A stretch of DNA of 64,000 nt from Streptomyces toyocaensis. GTDB lineage: Bacteria > Actinomycetota > Actinomycetes > Streptomycetales > Streptomycetaceae. The notes under the pieces were generated by a model. The model worked only from the letters and a program-made list of their open reading frames with translations. It made no database searches and had not been told where the DNA came from. A program made the position numbers and the translations under genes. The stretch spans positions 124,001-188,000 of the forward strand of contig NZ_JFCB01000011.1 of assembly GCF_000725125.1 (NCBI RefSeq). Reading direction: 5' to 3'. Shown here piece after piece: positions 1-7,031 of this stretch (positions are counted from its first letter, which is position 1; each line of letters begins with the position of its first letter).

Positions 1-56
1 TCGGGGCGCGCGAGTCGACCGCGGTGTGCGAGGCACTGCAGCGCGGAGCGGCGTGA
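1..56 (+). CDS. C-terminal tail of an upstream gene (partial)
   Basis: An open frame enters from the left edge and ends at TGA 54-56, reading ...ESTAVCEALQRGAA. Only about 17 residues are visible, so no family can be named. Composition is normal Streptomyces coding. It is a probable rather than certain gene end. Confidence 0.4.
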   Translation, partial: GARESTAVCEALQRGAA

Positions 57-460
57 ACGGGACGGCCTGAATGCCGCTCCAGGGAACCGCGCGAAGATGC
101 GGCGGTACGAATACTCGTACCGCCGCTGGCATGTTCACCGCGTTACCAAGCGTCCTCGATATATGCCCATCAGGTCGGGGACTTTGCCCGTCACCTGGTG
201 CGGCTGGCCCGTAATCGACGGGTCGACGTCGCGTGGGTTCCCGGTGTTCATGCTCGGTCCGTGGGGCCGAATGCGTGGTAAAGGTGATCCTCTCGGATGC
301 CCTTGGTCTCGCGGGCCGACACGTCCTTTGTACTCCGGTTCCGAAGCGGGCGGAAGTTCCGGGCCTGCTTCTTTACTTTTGTGTTCAAACGCGTGCCAAA
401 CGGGCGCCGATATGACGAAGGCGGGCGGCGATCGCCCGCGCGGCCCGTGAAACGGAGCGG
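57..460. other. Intergenic region, no gene seen
   Basis: This lies between the end of the left-edge gene and the convergent HAD phosphatase. It is somewhat richer in A+T than the flanks and no frame looks like a real gene. The only structure seen is a short hairpin at its right end (421-439). Confidence 0.6.
421..439 (-). terminator. Hairpin after the HAD gene
   Basis: A perfect 7-bp GC stem (GCGGGCG / CGCCCGC) with a 5-nt loop lies just beyond the stop of the minus-strand HAD gene. There is no T tract, which is common for Streptomyces terminators. Assignment is tentative. Confidence 0.4.
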
Positions 461-1282
461 TCAGGCCGCCGGGGCGCGGCGCCGGCTGGCGTACCAGACG
501 AGGCCCGCGGTGGCCGCCGCGGCTCCTATCGCGGCAGCCGCGACGAGCGCGGGGCGCGGCGGTACGGCGAACGCGGGGAAGCGCTGCTTCAGTCGCACCG
601 GCCGGTGGAAGTCGAGGATCGGCCAGTCCCGCGCGAGGGCCTCGCGACGCAGCGCGCGGTCCGGGTTCACGGCGTGCGGGTGGCCCACGGACTCCAGCAT
701 CGGCACATCGGTCACGGAGTCGCTGTAGGCGTAGCAGCGGGCCAGGTCGTAGCCCTCGGACTCGGCCAGTTCCCGGATCGCCTCGGCCTTCGTCGGCCCG
801 TACGCGTAGTACTCCACCTCGCCGGTGAAGCACCCGTCGCCGCCCACGACCATGCGGGTGGCGACGACCCGGTCGGCGCCGAGGAGTTCGCCGATCGGTT
901 CGACCACCTCGGCGCCCGACGTGGACACGATCACGACGTCGCGCCCCGCGGTGTGGTGCTCCTCGATGAGGGTGGCGGCCTCGTCGTAGATGATCGGGTC
1001 GATCAGGTCGTGCAGCGTCTCGGCGACGATCTCCCTCACCTGCTGCACGTTCCAGCCGCGGCACAGGGCGGACAGATACTTGCGCATCCGCTCCATCTGG
1101 TCGTGATCCGCGCCGCCGGCGAGGAACACGAACTGGGCGTATGCGGTGCGCAGGACCGCCCTGCGGTTGATCAGGCCGCCTTGGTAGAAGGACTTGCTGA
1201 ACGTGAGCGTGCTCGACTTCGCAATGACCGTCTTGTCCAGGTCAAAGAAGGCGGCTGTGCGAGGCAAGGAGTGGTTTTCCAC
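461..1282 (-). CDS. HAD-IB family hydrolase (SerB-like phosphatase)
   Basis: The protein of 273 residues belongs to the HAD superfamily, subfamily IB, related to phosphoserine phosphatase; substrate unknown. Motif I is FFDLDKT (nucleophile Asp14, general acid Asp16), motif II lies in VIVSTSG, and motif III runs from the Lys near KAEAIRELAE to YSDSVTDVPML. The C-terminus has a hydrophobic stretch (AAAAIGAAAATAGLVWYA) followed by Arg residues, so it may be tail-anchored to the membrane. I choose the GTG at 1282 because a perfect -10 (TATGCT) sits exactly six bases upstream, indicating a leaderless transcript. Longer in-frame starts at 1306, 1360 and 1369 lack a ribosome site. It is transcribed divergently from the Tad operon. 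Confidence 0.88.
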   Translation of the reverse strand: MENHSLPRTAAFFDLDKTVIAKSSTLTFSKSFYQGGLINRRAVLRTAYAQFVFLAGGADHDQMERMRKYLSALCRGWNVQQVREIVAETLHDLIDPIIYDEAATLIEEHHTAGRDVVIVSTSGAEVVEPIGELLGADRVVATRMVVGGDGCFTGEVEYYAYGPTKAEAIRELAESEGYDLARCYAYSDSVTDVPMLESVGHPHAVNPDRALRREALARDWPILDFHRPVRLKQRFPAFAVPPRPALVAAAAIGAAAATAGLVWYASRRRAPAA

Positions 1283-1288
1283 GCCATG

Positions 1289-1294
1289 AGCATA
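1289..1294 (-). promoter_or_regulatory. Leaderless -10 box of the HAD gene
   Basis: TATGCT on the minus strand is separated by six bases (CATGGC) from the GTG start. No convincing -35 is visible. Confidence 0.5.
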
Positions 1295-1428
1295 GGGGCA
1301 GCCCATTCGGCGTAAGGTGGGGCGTGTGGGTTTGCCTGAGAAGGCTCTCGGGTACACCATGGAAGTCACGGATCGTTCGCGACCGTGCTAACCCGGCCCG
1401 ACTCCTCCCCCCCCGAGTCGGCCGTGGG

Positions 1429-1463
1429 GACGACCCCCGCTCTCCCCCCCGGCGGGGGTCGTC
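1429..1463 (+). terminator. Strong hairpin upstream of ssd (attenuator or terminator)
   Basis: GACGACCCCCGC pairs perfectly with GCGGGGGTCGTC around an 11-nt C-rich loop. It follows the mini-ORF ending at 1391 and precedes ssd by 410 bp, so it may end a short plus-strand transcript or attenuate the Tad operon. Confidence 0.5.
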
Positions 1464-1873
1464 GCATGTCCGGACGCATTTTCCACGCTTCTGCCCCACT
1501 TGAGGTGCCATGCCTGGTGTCGTCGGGGCAGATTTGTCATGCGCATGACTGATTACCCATGGTAGCCATCGGACTGCCCTGCGGAACTCGCACAGAAGGC
1601 GCCCTGGACTCACCGGTATGGGTGACCGCGATATTCACAGCCGTCGTCCCGTCCACAGTTTTCGACCAAGATCCACGAGTTTTTCCGGATGGCTGCACCG
1701 TGATTCCGGCGCGACCCGCCCGCCGCGAGTTCACGGCCGGTTCCGTTTGCCGGGTCGCGCCGGGCCGGTTTCCGCCGGCCGCTCGCAGGAAGGCCGCTCG
1801 CCGGCTCTTCACCCGTCCGGGAACCGCGAGGCCGCAGGGGCATCGCGGGACCACACAGCAAAGGGGGACGAAC

Positions 1874-2980
1874 ATGAACGGAACCATCACGCACGACCCG
1901 CCGCCCGCCTCCGGGGGAGGCCGGCAGGGCGCACCGCTGATCGTCACCGAGGACGCCGGGCTCCTGGACGACCTGTTGCGCCTGTGCGCGGCGGCCGGTG
2001 CCACGCCCGAGGTCCATCACGGGGTGCCGGAACCGAGGGGCAGCTGGGAGGCAGCGCCCCTCGTCCTCGTCGGCGACGACGCCGCGGGGCGGGTGCGCGG
2101 AGCGGCACGCCGGCCGGGCGTCGTGCTGGTCGGCCGCGACCAGGACGACTCCGGAGTCTGGCGACGGGCCGTCGAGATCGGCGCCGACCACGTGCTGATG
2201 CTGCCCGACGGCGAGCAGTGGCTCGTCGACCGCATCGCCGACGTGGCCGAAGGTGTCGGGCGGCCCGCTCTGACCGTCGGGGTCATCGGCGGCAGGGGCG
2301 GCGCCGGAGCGTCCACGCTCGCGTGCGCCCTCGCCGTCACCTCCGCCCGCGAAGGACTGCGCACACTCCTGGTGGACGCGGACCCCCTGGGCGGCGGACT
2401 CGATGTGGCCCTCGGCGGGGAGACGGCCAAGGGGCTGCGCTGGCCCGCGTTCGCCGCGTCGCACGGACGGGTCGGCGGTGGAGCCCTGGAGGAGTCACTG
2501 CCGGAACTGCACTCGTTGCGGGTCCTCAGCTGGGACCGCGGCGACTGCCTCGCCGTACCGCCCCGGGCCGTACGCGCGGTGCTCGCCGCCGCCCGGCGCG
2601 GGGGCGGCACCGTCGTGGTCGATCTGCCGCGCCGCGTCGACGACGGGGTCGCCGAGATCCTCGCCCAGCTCGACCTCGGGCTCCTCGTGGTCCCCGCGGA
2701 GCTGCGCGCCGTCGCCGCGGCGGGCCGCGTCGCCTCCGCCGTCGGCATGGTCCTGCGCGACCTGCGCGTGGCGGTGCGCGGCCCGTACGCACCCGGCCTG
2801 GACGACCGGGAGGTGGCCCGGCTGCTCGGCCTGCCCCTCGCGGGCGACGTCCCCGTCGAGCCCGCCCTGCACCGTCCGTACGACACGGGCCGGCCGCCCG
2901 GGGCGTCGGGCAGGGGTCCGCTGGCCCGCTTCTGCCAGGAGTTCTGGGAGCGCGTGCTGGTGGAGGCGAGGGCGGCATGA
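1874..2980 (+). CDS. ssd: CpaE/TadZ-like septum-site-determining protein Ssd
   Basis: The protein of 368 residues is a ParA/MinD-type P-loop protein of the actinobacterial CpaE-homologue group found next to this helicase and secretion cluster. A receiver-like N-terminal half (ITEDAGLL-type start, about 15-120) precedes the ATPase core, which begins at VGVIGGRGGAGAST with the deviant Walker A expected for MinD/ParA proteins, followed by TLLVDADPLGGGLD. TadZ proteins place the Tad machine in the cell; mycobacterial Ssd also affects septation. The ATG at 1874 is chosen because AAGGGGGA lies at the right distance. It is the first gene of the Tad operon, overlapping the next by ATGA. Confidence 0.9.
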   Translation: MNGTITHDPPPASGGGRQGAPLIVTEDAGLLDDLLRLCAAAGATPEVHHGVPEPRGSWEAAPLVLVGDDAAGRVRGAARRPGVVLVGRDQDDSGVWRRAVEIGADHVLMLPDGEQWLVDRIADVAEGVGRPALTVGVIGGRGGAGASTLACALAVTSAREGLRTLLVDADPLGGGLDVALGGETAKGLRWPAFAASHGRVGGGALEESLPELHSLRVLSWDRGDCLAVPPRAVRAVLAAARRGGGTVVVDLPRRVDDGVAEILAQLDLGLLVVPAELRAVAAAGRVASAVGMVLRDLRVAVRGPYAPGLDDREVARLLGLPLAGDVPVEPALHRPYDTGRPPGASGRGPLARFCQEFWERVLVEARAA

Positions 2981-4194
2981 GCGGCATGAGGAGTCCGGCG
3001 GTGAGCGGCGGGGCCGGGATGCCACCCGGTCTGCTCGACGGGGTACGGCGACGGCTGGCCGAGAGCGGGGCCGAGCCGACGCCCGCGCGGGTGGCGCAGG
3101 CGCTGCGGGACCAGGGGCGGGTGCTCGGGGACGCCGAAGTGCTGGGAGCGGCCGAGCAACTGCGGTCCGAGCTGGTCGGCAGTGGGCCGCTGGAGCGGCT
3201 GCTCGCCGACCCTGCCGTGACCGACGTGCTGGTGTCGGCGCCGAACCGGGTGTGGGTGGACCGCGGCGGCGGGCTGGAGCTCACCGAGATCGCCTTTCCC
3301 GACGAGACGGCCGTCCGCCGCCTGGCCCAGCGGCTCGCCGCCGTGGCCGGCCGGCGTCTGGACGACGCCCGGCCCTGGGTCGACGCCCGGCTGCCCGACG
3401 GGACACGCCTGCACGCGGTGCTGCCCCCGGTGGCCGTGGGCGGCACCTGCCTGTCGCTCCGGGTCGTACGGCCACGCGCCTTCACGCTCGGCGAACTGGT
3501 GGCGGCCGGGACCGTCCCGCCGGGTGGGGACCGCGTACTGCGTGCGCTGCTGGACGCACGGCTGTCGTTCCTGGTCAGCGGCGGCACCGGCAGCGGCAAG
3601 ACGACGCTGTTGAGCGCGCTGCTGGGGCTGGTCGGTCCGGACGAGCGCGTCGTCCTGGCGGAGGACTCGGCGGAACTGCGGCCCGACCACCCGCACGTCG
3701 TGCGCCTGGAGACACGGCCCGCCAACCAGGAGGGCGCGGGTCTCGTCACCCTCGAGGACCTGGTGCGGCAGGCATTGCGCATGCGGCCGGACCGGCTGGT
3801 CGTGGGCGAGGTGCGCGGCCCGGAGGTGGTCCATCTGCTGGCGGCCCTCAACACGGGCCACGAGGGCGGCTCGTGCACGGTCCACGCCAATGCGGCGGGT
3901 GACGTGCCCGCCCGGCTGGAGGCGCTCGGTACGGCCGCCGGACTCGACCGGTTCGCCCTGCACAGCCAGCTCGCCGCTGCCCTCTCCGTGGTCCTGCACC
4001 TGGTACGCGACCGGGGCGGCCGGCGGCGGATCGCGGAGGTGCACGTGCTGGAGCGGGACCCCTCGGGTCTGGTGCGGACGGTGCCGGCGCTGCGGTGGGG
4101 GCCGGAGGCCTTCGTCCGCGAGCGGGGCTGGGAGCGACTGCGGGAACTGCTCCGGGGCTCGACCGATGACGGACGCGAGGGGAGCGGGGGATGA
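2977..4194 (+). CDS. tadA: TadA/CpaF-type secretion ATPase
   Basis: The protein of 405 residues is a type II/IV secretion hexameric ATPase that powers assembly of Tad/Flp pili. After an N-terminal helical domain it has the Walker A LVSGGTGSGKTT, an Asp-box region around VLAEDSAEL, Walker B-like MRPDRLVVGEVRG and the His-box LLAALNTGHEGG with SCTVHANA. All catalytic motifs are intact. Its ATG overlaps the ssd stop (ATGA), implying translational coupling. It stops inside the start of tadB with the same ATGA geometry. Confidence 0.95.
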   Translation: MSGMRSPAVSGGAGMPPGLLDGVRRRLAESGAEPTPARVAQALRDQGRVLGDAEVLGAAEQLRSELVGSGPLERLLADPAVTDVLVSAPNRVWVDRGGGLELTEIAFPDETAVRRLAQRLAAVAGRRLDDARPWVDARLPDGTRLHAVLPPVAVGGTCLSLRVVRPRAFTLGELVAAGTVPPGGDRVLRALLDARLSFLVSGGTGSGKTTLLSALLGLVGPDERVVLAEDSAELRPDHPHVVRLETRPANQEGAGLVTLEDLVRQALRMRPDRLVVGEVRGPEVVHLLAALNTGHEGGSCTVHANAAGDVPARLEALGTAAGLDRFALHSQLAAALSVVLHLVRDRGGRRRIAEVHVLERDPSGLVRTVPALRWGPEAFVRERGWERLRELLRGSTDDGREGSGG

Positions 4195-5066
4195 ACGGCG
4201 CGACGGAGGTGTCGACGGGCGCGGCCGTGGCCTGTCTGGGATGCGCGGCGTGGTTGCTGGGCGGAGGGCAGGCGGCTGCCGGGCGGGCGCGGTTGCTGCT
4301 GGCCGGCGGGAGCCCCGTGGACAACGGGCCTCCGGGGCGGACCCGGGCGCTTCGCGAGTGGGCGCGGATCCGCGGGCGGCTGCGCGTGGAGTGGTGGTCG
4401 TTGGCCGCCGGGCTGGTGCTGGCGGTGCTCGGGGGGTCGGTGCTGCCGGTCGTCGCGGGGGCGGCCGGGGTGCCGTTGCTGCGGCGGCTGCGGCGGGCCA
4501 TCGGGGAGCGCCGGGCCCAGGAGAGGCGTGGCGACGCCGTGATCGCGTTGTGCGGGGCGCTCGCGGGTGAGGTGCGCGCCGGCCGGCAGCCGGGCGAGGC
4601 GCTGCTGCCGGCCGCACGGGACTCCGACGGGCTCGGCGAGATGCAGGCGGCCGTGCTGGCGGCGGCACGGTTCGGCGGGGACGTCCCGGACGCGCTGGCG
4701 GCGGCGGCACGGCAGCCCGGTGCCGAGGGGCTGCGGGGACTCGCCGCGTGCTGGCGGGTGGCCGTGGACCAGGGCGCAGGGCTCGCGGCAGGGCTCGACC
4801 GGCTGGAGGCGGCGCTGCGTGCCGAACGGGACCAGCGGGCCGATCTGCGCGCTCAGTTGGCCGGCGCGCGCGCCACGGCGGTGATGCTCGCCGGTCTCCC
4901 GGTCGTCGGCCTGGCGCTCGGCGCGGCTCTCGGTGCCGACCCGCTGCACATCCTGCTGCACACGTCGTCGGGACTGGCCTGTCTGGTGGCCGGCGGGGTG
5001 CTGGAGGGCCTGGGCCTGTGGTGGGCGCTGCGGATCATGCGGGGCGCGGAAGAGGCGGCGGCATGA
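4191..5066 (+). CDS. tadB: TadB-like type II secretion F-domain membrane protein
   Basis: This 291-residue inner-membrane platform protein carries hydrophobic segments near residues 8-25, 60-95 and the C-terminus. The cytoplasmic T2SSF region includes LCGALAGEVRAGRQPGEAL and a helical segment ending in an Arg/Glu-rich coiled stretch. TadB partners TadC to form the inner-membrane platform on which the ATPase acts. The start is fixed by the ATGA overlap with tadA; the stop overlaps tadC in the same way. Confidence 0.88.
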   Translation: MNGATEVSTGAAVACLGCAAWLLGGGQAAAGRARLLLAGGSPVDNGPPGRTRALREWARIRGRLRVEWWSLAAGLVLAVLGGSVLPVVAGAAGVPLLRRLRRAIGERRAQERRGDAVIALCGALAGEVRAGRQPGEALLPAARDSDGLGEMQAAVLAAARFGGDVPDALAAAARQPGAEGLRGLAACWRVAVDQGAGLAAGLDRLEAALRAERDQRADLRAQLAGARATAVMLAGLPVVGLALGAALGADPLHILLHTSSGLACLVAGGVLEGLGLWWALRIMRGAEEAAA

Positions 5067-5857
5067 GCGGAGACGTTGTCCACAGGCTGGGGGTTGCGGT
5101 GGGGATCGTGACCGCGCTCGTCTGGCTGGCGGGATGGTGGGACCGCACGCGGTGCGAGCGCCGAGTGCGGCGGCGCCTGGCCCAGGTGCTGGCGCTGGAG
5201 CGGACGGCTCCTGCCTCGCACCTCGCGCTGCTGCGCGCCGTGCGGCGTTGGGTGCCGCATGCGGGCGTGGCGTGTGCGGGGTGGGTGCTGGTGGGCGGAC
5301 TCGCCGGAGCGGCGGTCGGGCTGGTCGCCGCGGCCGGGCTGTGGTGGTGGCTGCGTAGGGCGGCGGCAGGCGCGCACGGGGCGGGCACCGGTGGGGTGGA
5401 CACCGTCGGGGCGGCGGGCCGGCTCCCCTTGGCCGCCGACCTGCTGTCCGCCTGCATCGCGGCGGGCGCCGGCCCGGTGCTCGCGGCGCAGGCCGTCGGG
5501 GAGACCCTGGGCGGACCGGTCGGGGGTGCGCTCGCCCGGGGCGCGGCGGAAGTACGGCTGGGTGGTGAACCGGGAGCGGCGTGGCGTCGGCTGGCGTCGT
5601 TGCCGGGCGCCGTGCCGCTGGCCCGGCTGCTGGAACGGGCCGATGTGTCCGGGCTGCCCCTGGCCACCCCCGTGGGCCGGCTCGCGGCCGAGGCCCGCGC
5701 GGAGTGGACCCGCGCGGCGACGGCACGCGCCCGGAGGGCGGCCGTCATGGTCAGCGCACCGGTGGGGCTGTGTTTCCTGCCCGCGTTCATCGCGATCGGC
5801 GTGCTGCCCGTCGTGATCGGACTCGCGGGCGGGGTGCTGGGGGGAGGTGGTGCGTGA
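5063..5857 (+). CDS. tadC: TadC-like type II secretion F-domain membrane protein
   Basis: The 264-residue protein is the second platform subunit. It has an N-terminal membrane helix (VAVGIVTALVWLAGWW), a central pair of hydrophobic stretches, the F-domain segment PLAADLLSACIAAGAGPVLAAQ and a final hydrophobic segment ending in GGVLGGGGA. The ATG at 5063 overlaps the tadB stop. An 85-bp gap with no coding evidence separates it from the pilin gene. Confidence 0.88.
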   Translation: MSGDVVHRLGVAVGIVTALVWLAGWWDRTRCERRVRRRLAQVLALERTAPASHLALLRAVRRWVPHAGVACAGWVLVGGLAGAAVGLVAAAGLWWWLRRAAAGAHGAGTGGVDTVGAAGRLPLAADLLSACIAAGAGPVLAAQAVGETLGGPVGGALARGAAEVRLGGEPGAAWRRLASLPGAVPLARLLERADVSGLPLATPVGRLAAEARAEWTRAATARARRAAVMVSAPVGLCFLPAFIAIGVLPVVIGLAGGVLGGGGA

Positions 5858-5942
5858 CGCGTAGAGGGCGACAGAGCCGGCGGAGTCGGCGGAACGAGCG
5901 GTACCTACGAGATCAGTGCGACTTCTCCTGACGGGGGTTGAG

Positions 5943-6152
5943 ATGTATCAGACGGTGCGGGCACGACTGGGTGCCCTGGTGTGCAAGGCGCGTGCGGCAC
6001 GGAGGGACGCCGGAATGGTGACCTCGGAGTACGCCATGGGAATCGTGGCGGCGGTGGCGTTCGCCGTAGTGCTCTACAAGGTGGTCAACAGCGGACCGGT
6101 CAGCACGGCGCTGCGGAACATCGTGCAGCAGGCGCTCGATGGCCGGATGTGA
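5943..6152 (+). CDS. DUF4244 Flp-like minor pilin
   Basis: This 69-residue protein has one membrane helix. The segment DAGMVTSEYAMG contains a type IV prepilin processing site: Gly, then Met+1 and Glu+5, followed by the hydrophobic stretch IVAAVAFAVVLYKVV. It is therefore the likely structural pilin of the Tad apparatus. The ATG at 5943 is preceded by GGGGGTTGAG; an in-frame ATG at 5916 is possible but has no ribosome site. No prepilin peptidase is encoded in this window. It overlaps the next gene by 14 bp. Confidence 0.9.
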   Translation: MYQTVRARLGALVCKARAARRDAGMVTSEYAMGIVAAVAFAVVLYKVVNSGPVSTALRNIVQQALDGRM

Positions 6153-6504
6153 GCGTCGTGCCGACCGCGGGTTCGTCACGGCGGAGGCGGCCATGGTGCT
6201 GCCCGTGCTGGTGATGTTCGCGACGGCGCTGGTCTGGGGTCTGCTGGTGGTGGCGGCGCAGATCCAGTGCGTGGACGCGGCACGCGTCGGCGCCCGCGCG
6301 GCGGCCCGGCAGGATCCGCACGACGCGGTCGTCGCGGTGGCCCGTGAGGCGGCGCCGCCCGGCGCCAGGGTGGTGGTGAACCGGGAGGCCGGGCAGGTCC
6401 GGGTGGTCGTCGTGGCCCGACCCCCGGTGCTCCACGGGCTGCCCTTCGACCTGCGGGAGGAGGCCGTCGCGGCGGTCGAGGAGACGACGGGAGCGAAGAC
6501 GTGA
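6139..6504 (+). CDS. TadE family pseudopilin
   Basis: The 121-residue TadE-like protein has DRGFVTAEAAM near its N-terminus, again fitting the prepilin rule Gly / Phe+1 / Glu+5. A single membrane helix (VLPVLVMFATALVWGLLVV) and a small extracellular domain with a VVNREAGQVRVVV strand region follow. TadE proteins are minor pseudopilins of Tad pili. It overlaps the DUF4244 gene by 14 bp and ends with a GTGA overlap into the next gene. Confidence 0.9.
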   Translation: MAGCERRADRGFVTAEAAMVLPVLVMFATALVWGLLVVAAQIQCVDAARVGARAAARQDPHDAVVAVAREAAPPGARVVVNREAGQVRVVVVARPPVLHGLPFDLREEAVAAVEETTGAKT

Positions 6505-7031
6505 GGACCCGGCCCGGCAGGCGGTGGCCGAGGGACGGCCCCGACGGCCGGGCCGCGGGGCACCGCTCCGACCGGGGGTCGGCGACCGTGTGGAGTGTCG
6601 GAGTCGTCGCCGTGCTGTGTGTGGTGTTCGGCGTCGTCCTCGCCCTCGGGCAGGTCGTCGTGGTCCGGCACCGTGCGGCCGGCGGAGCGGACCTGGCGGC
6701 GCTCGCCGCGGCCGACCACTGGACACAGGGCGCCACGGCGGCCTGCGCGCGGGCGGACCGGGTGGCCCGGGCGCAGGGCACACGGCTCGTGCGGTGCGTG
6801 ATCACCGGAGAGGTGTCGGACGTGTCGGTGGCGTCGGGCCCGGGGCCGTTCACGGTGGAGGCCAGGGCACGGGCGGGACCGGCCGGTCCGGTGGAAGCTC
6901 AGCCGGCGGTCCCGGCTCCGGGTGCGGCAGGGGTCCGGGCGCCCGCTCGGGTCACTCCTCCGTCCCCGGGCCACCGGACGCCCCGGCAGCACCTTCCGTC
7001 TCCTCCGGCGCCCCCTCCAGCAGCACCGTGA
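6501..7031 (+). CDS. Rv3654c-type TadE-like protein (helicase/secretion neighbourhood)
   Basis: The 176-residue protein has one membrane helix after DRGSATVWSVG, then RHRAAGGADLAALAAAD, the hallmark of the TadE-like family found beside this helicase. The processing-site Glu+5 of its two neighbours is replaced by Trp, so cleavage by a prepilin peptidase is doubtful. The C-terminal 60 residues are Pro/Ala-rich and low complexity. The GTG start overlaps the tadE stop. Its last 80 bp overlap the 3' end of the convergent helicase gene. Confidence 0.85.
   Translation: MRTRPGRRWPRDGPDGRAAGHRSDRGSATVWSVGVVAVLCVVFGVVLALGQVVVVRHRAAGGADLAALAAADHWTQGATAACARADRVARAQGTRLVRCVITGEVSDVSVASGPGPFTVEARARAGPAGPVEAQPAVPAPGAAGVRAPARVTPPSPGHRTPRQHLPSPPAPPPAAP

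Larger units (their letters stand above)
1283..1873. other. Divergent intergenic region HAD/ssd with mini-ORF and hairpins
   Basis: This 591-bp region separates the minus-strand HAD gene from the plus-strand ssd gene. It holds a ten-codon mini-ORF (1359-1391, MEVTDRSRPC), a bulged CGACTC/GAGTCG hairpin near 1395-1424, and a perfect 12-bp hairpin at 1429-1463. A longer in-frame extension of ssd back to 1559 exists, but it has no ribosome site and no domain. Confidence 0.5.

Noticed and set aside
2017..5726. Very long open frames antisense to the Tad genes
   Set aside because: High GC at third positions keeps antisense frames open; these are Arg/Pro/Ala-rich, have no domains, and overlap genes with clear motifs.
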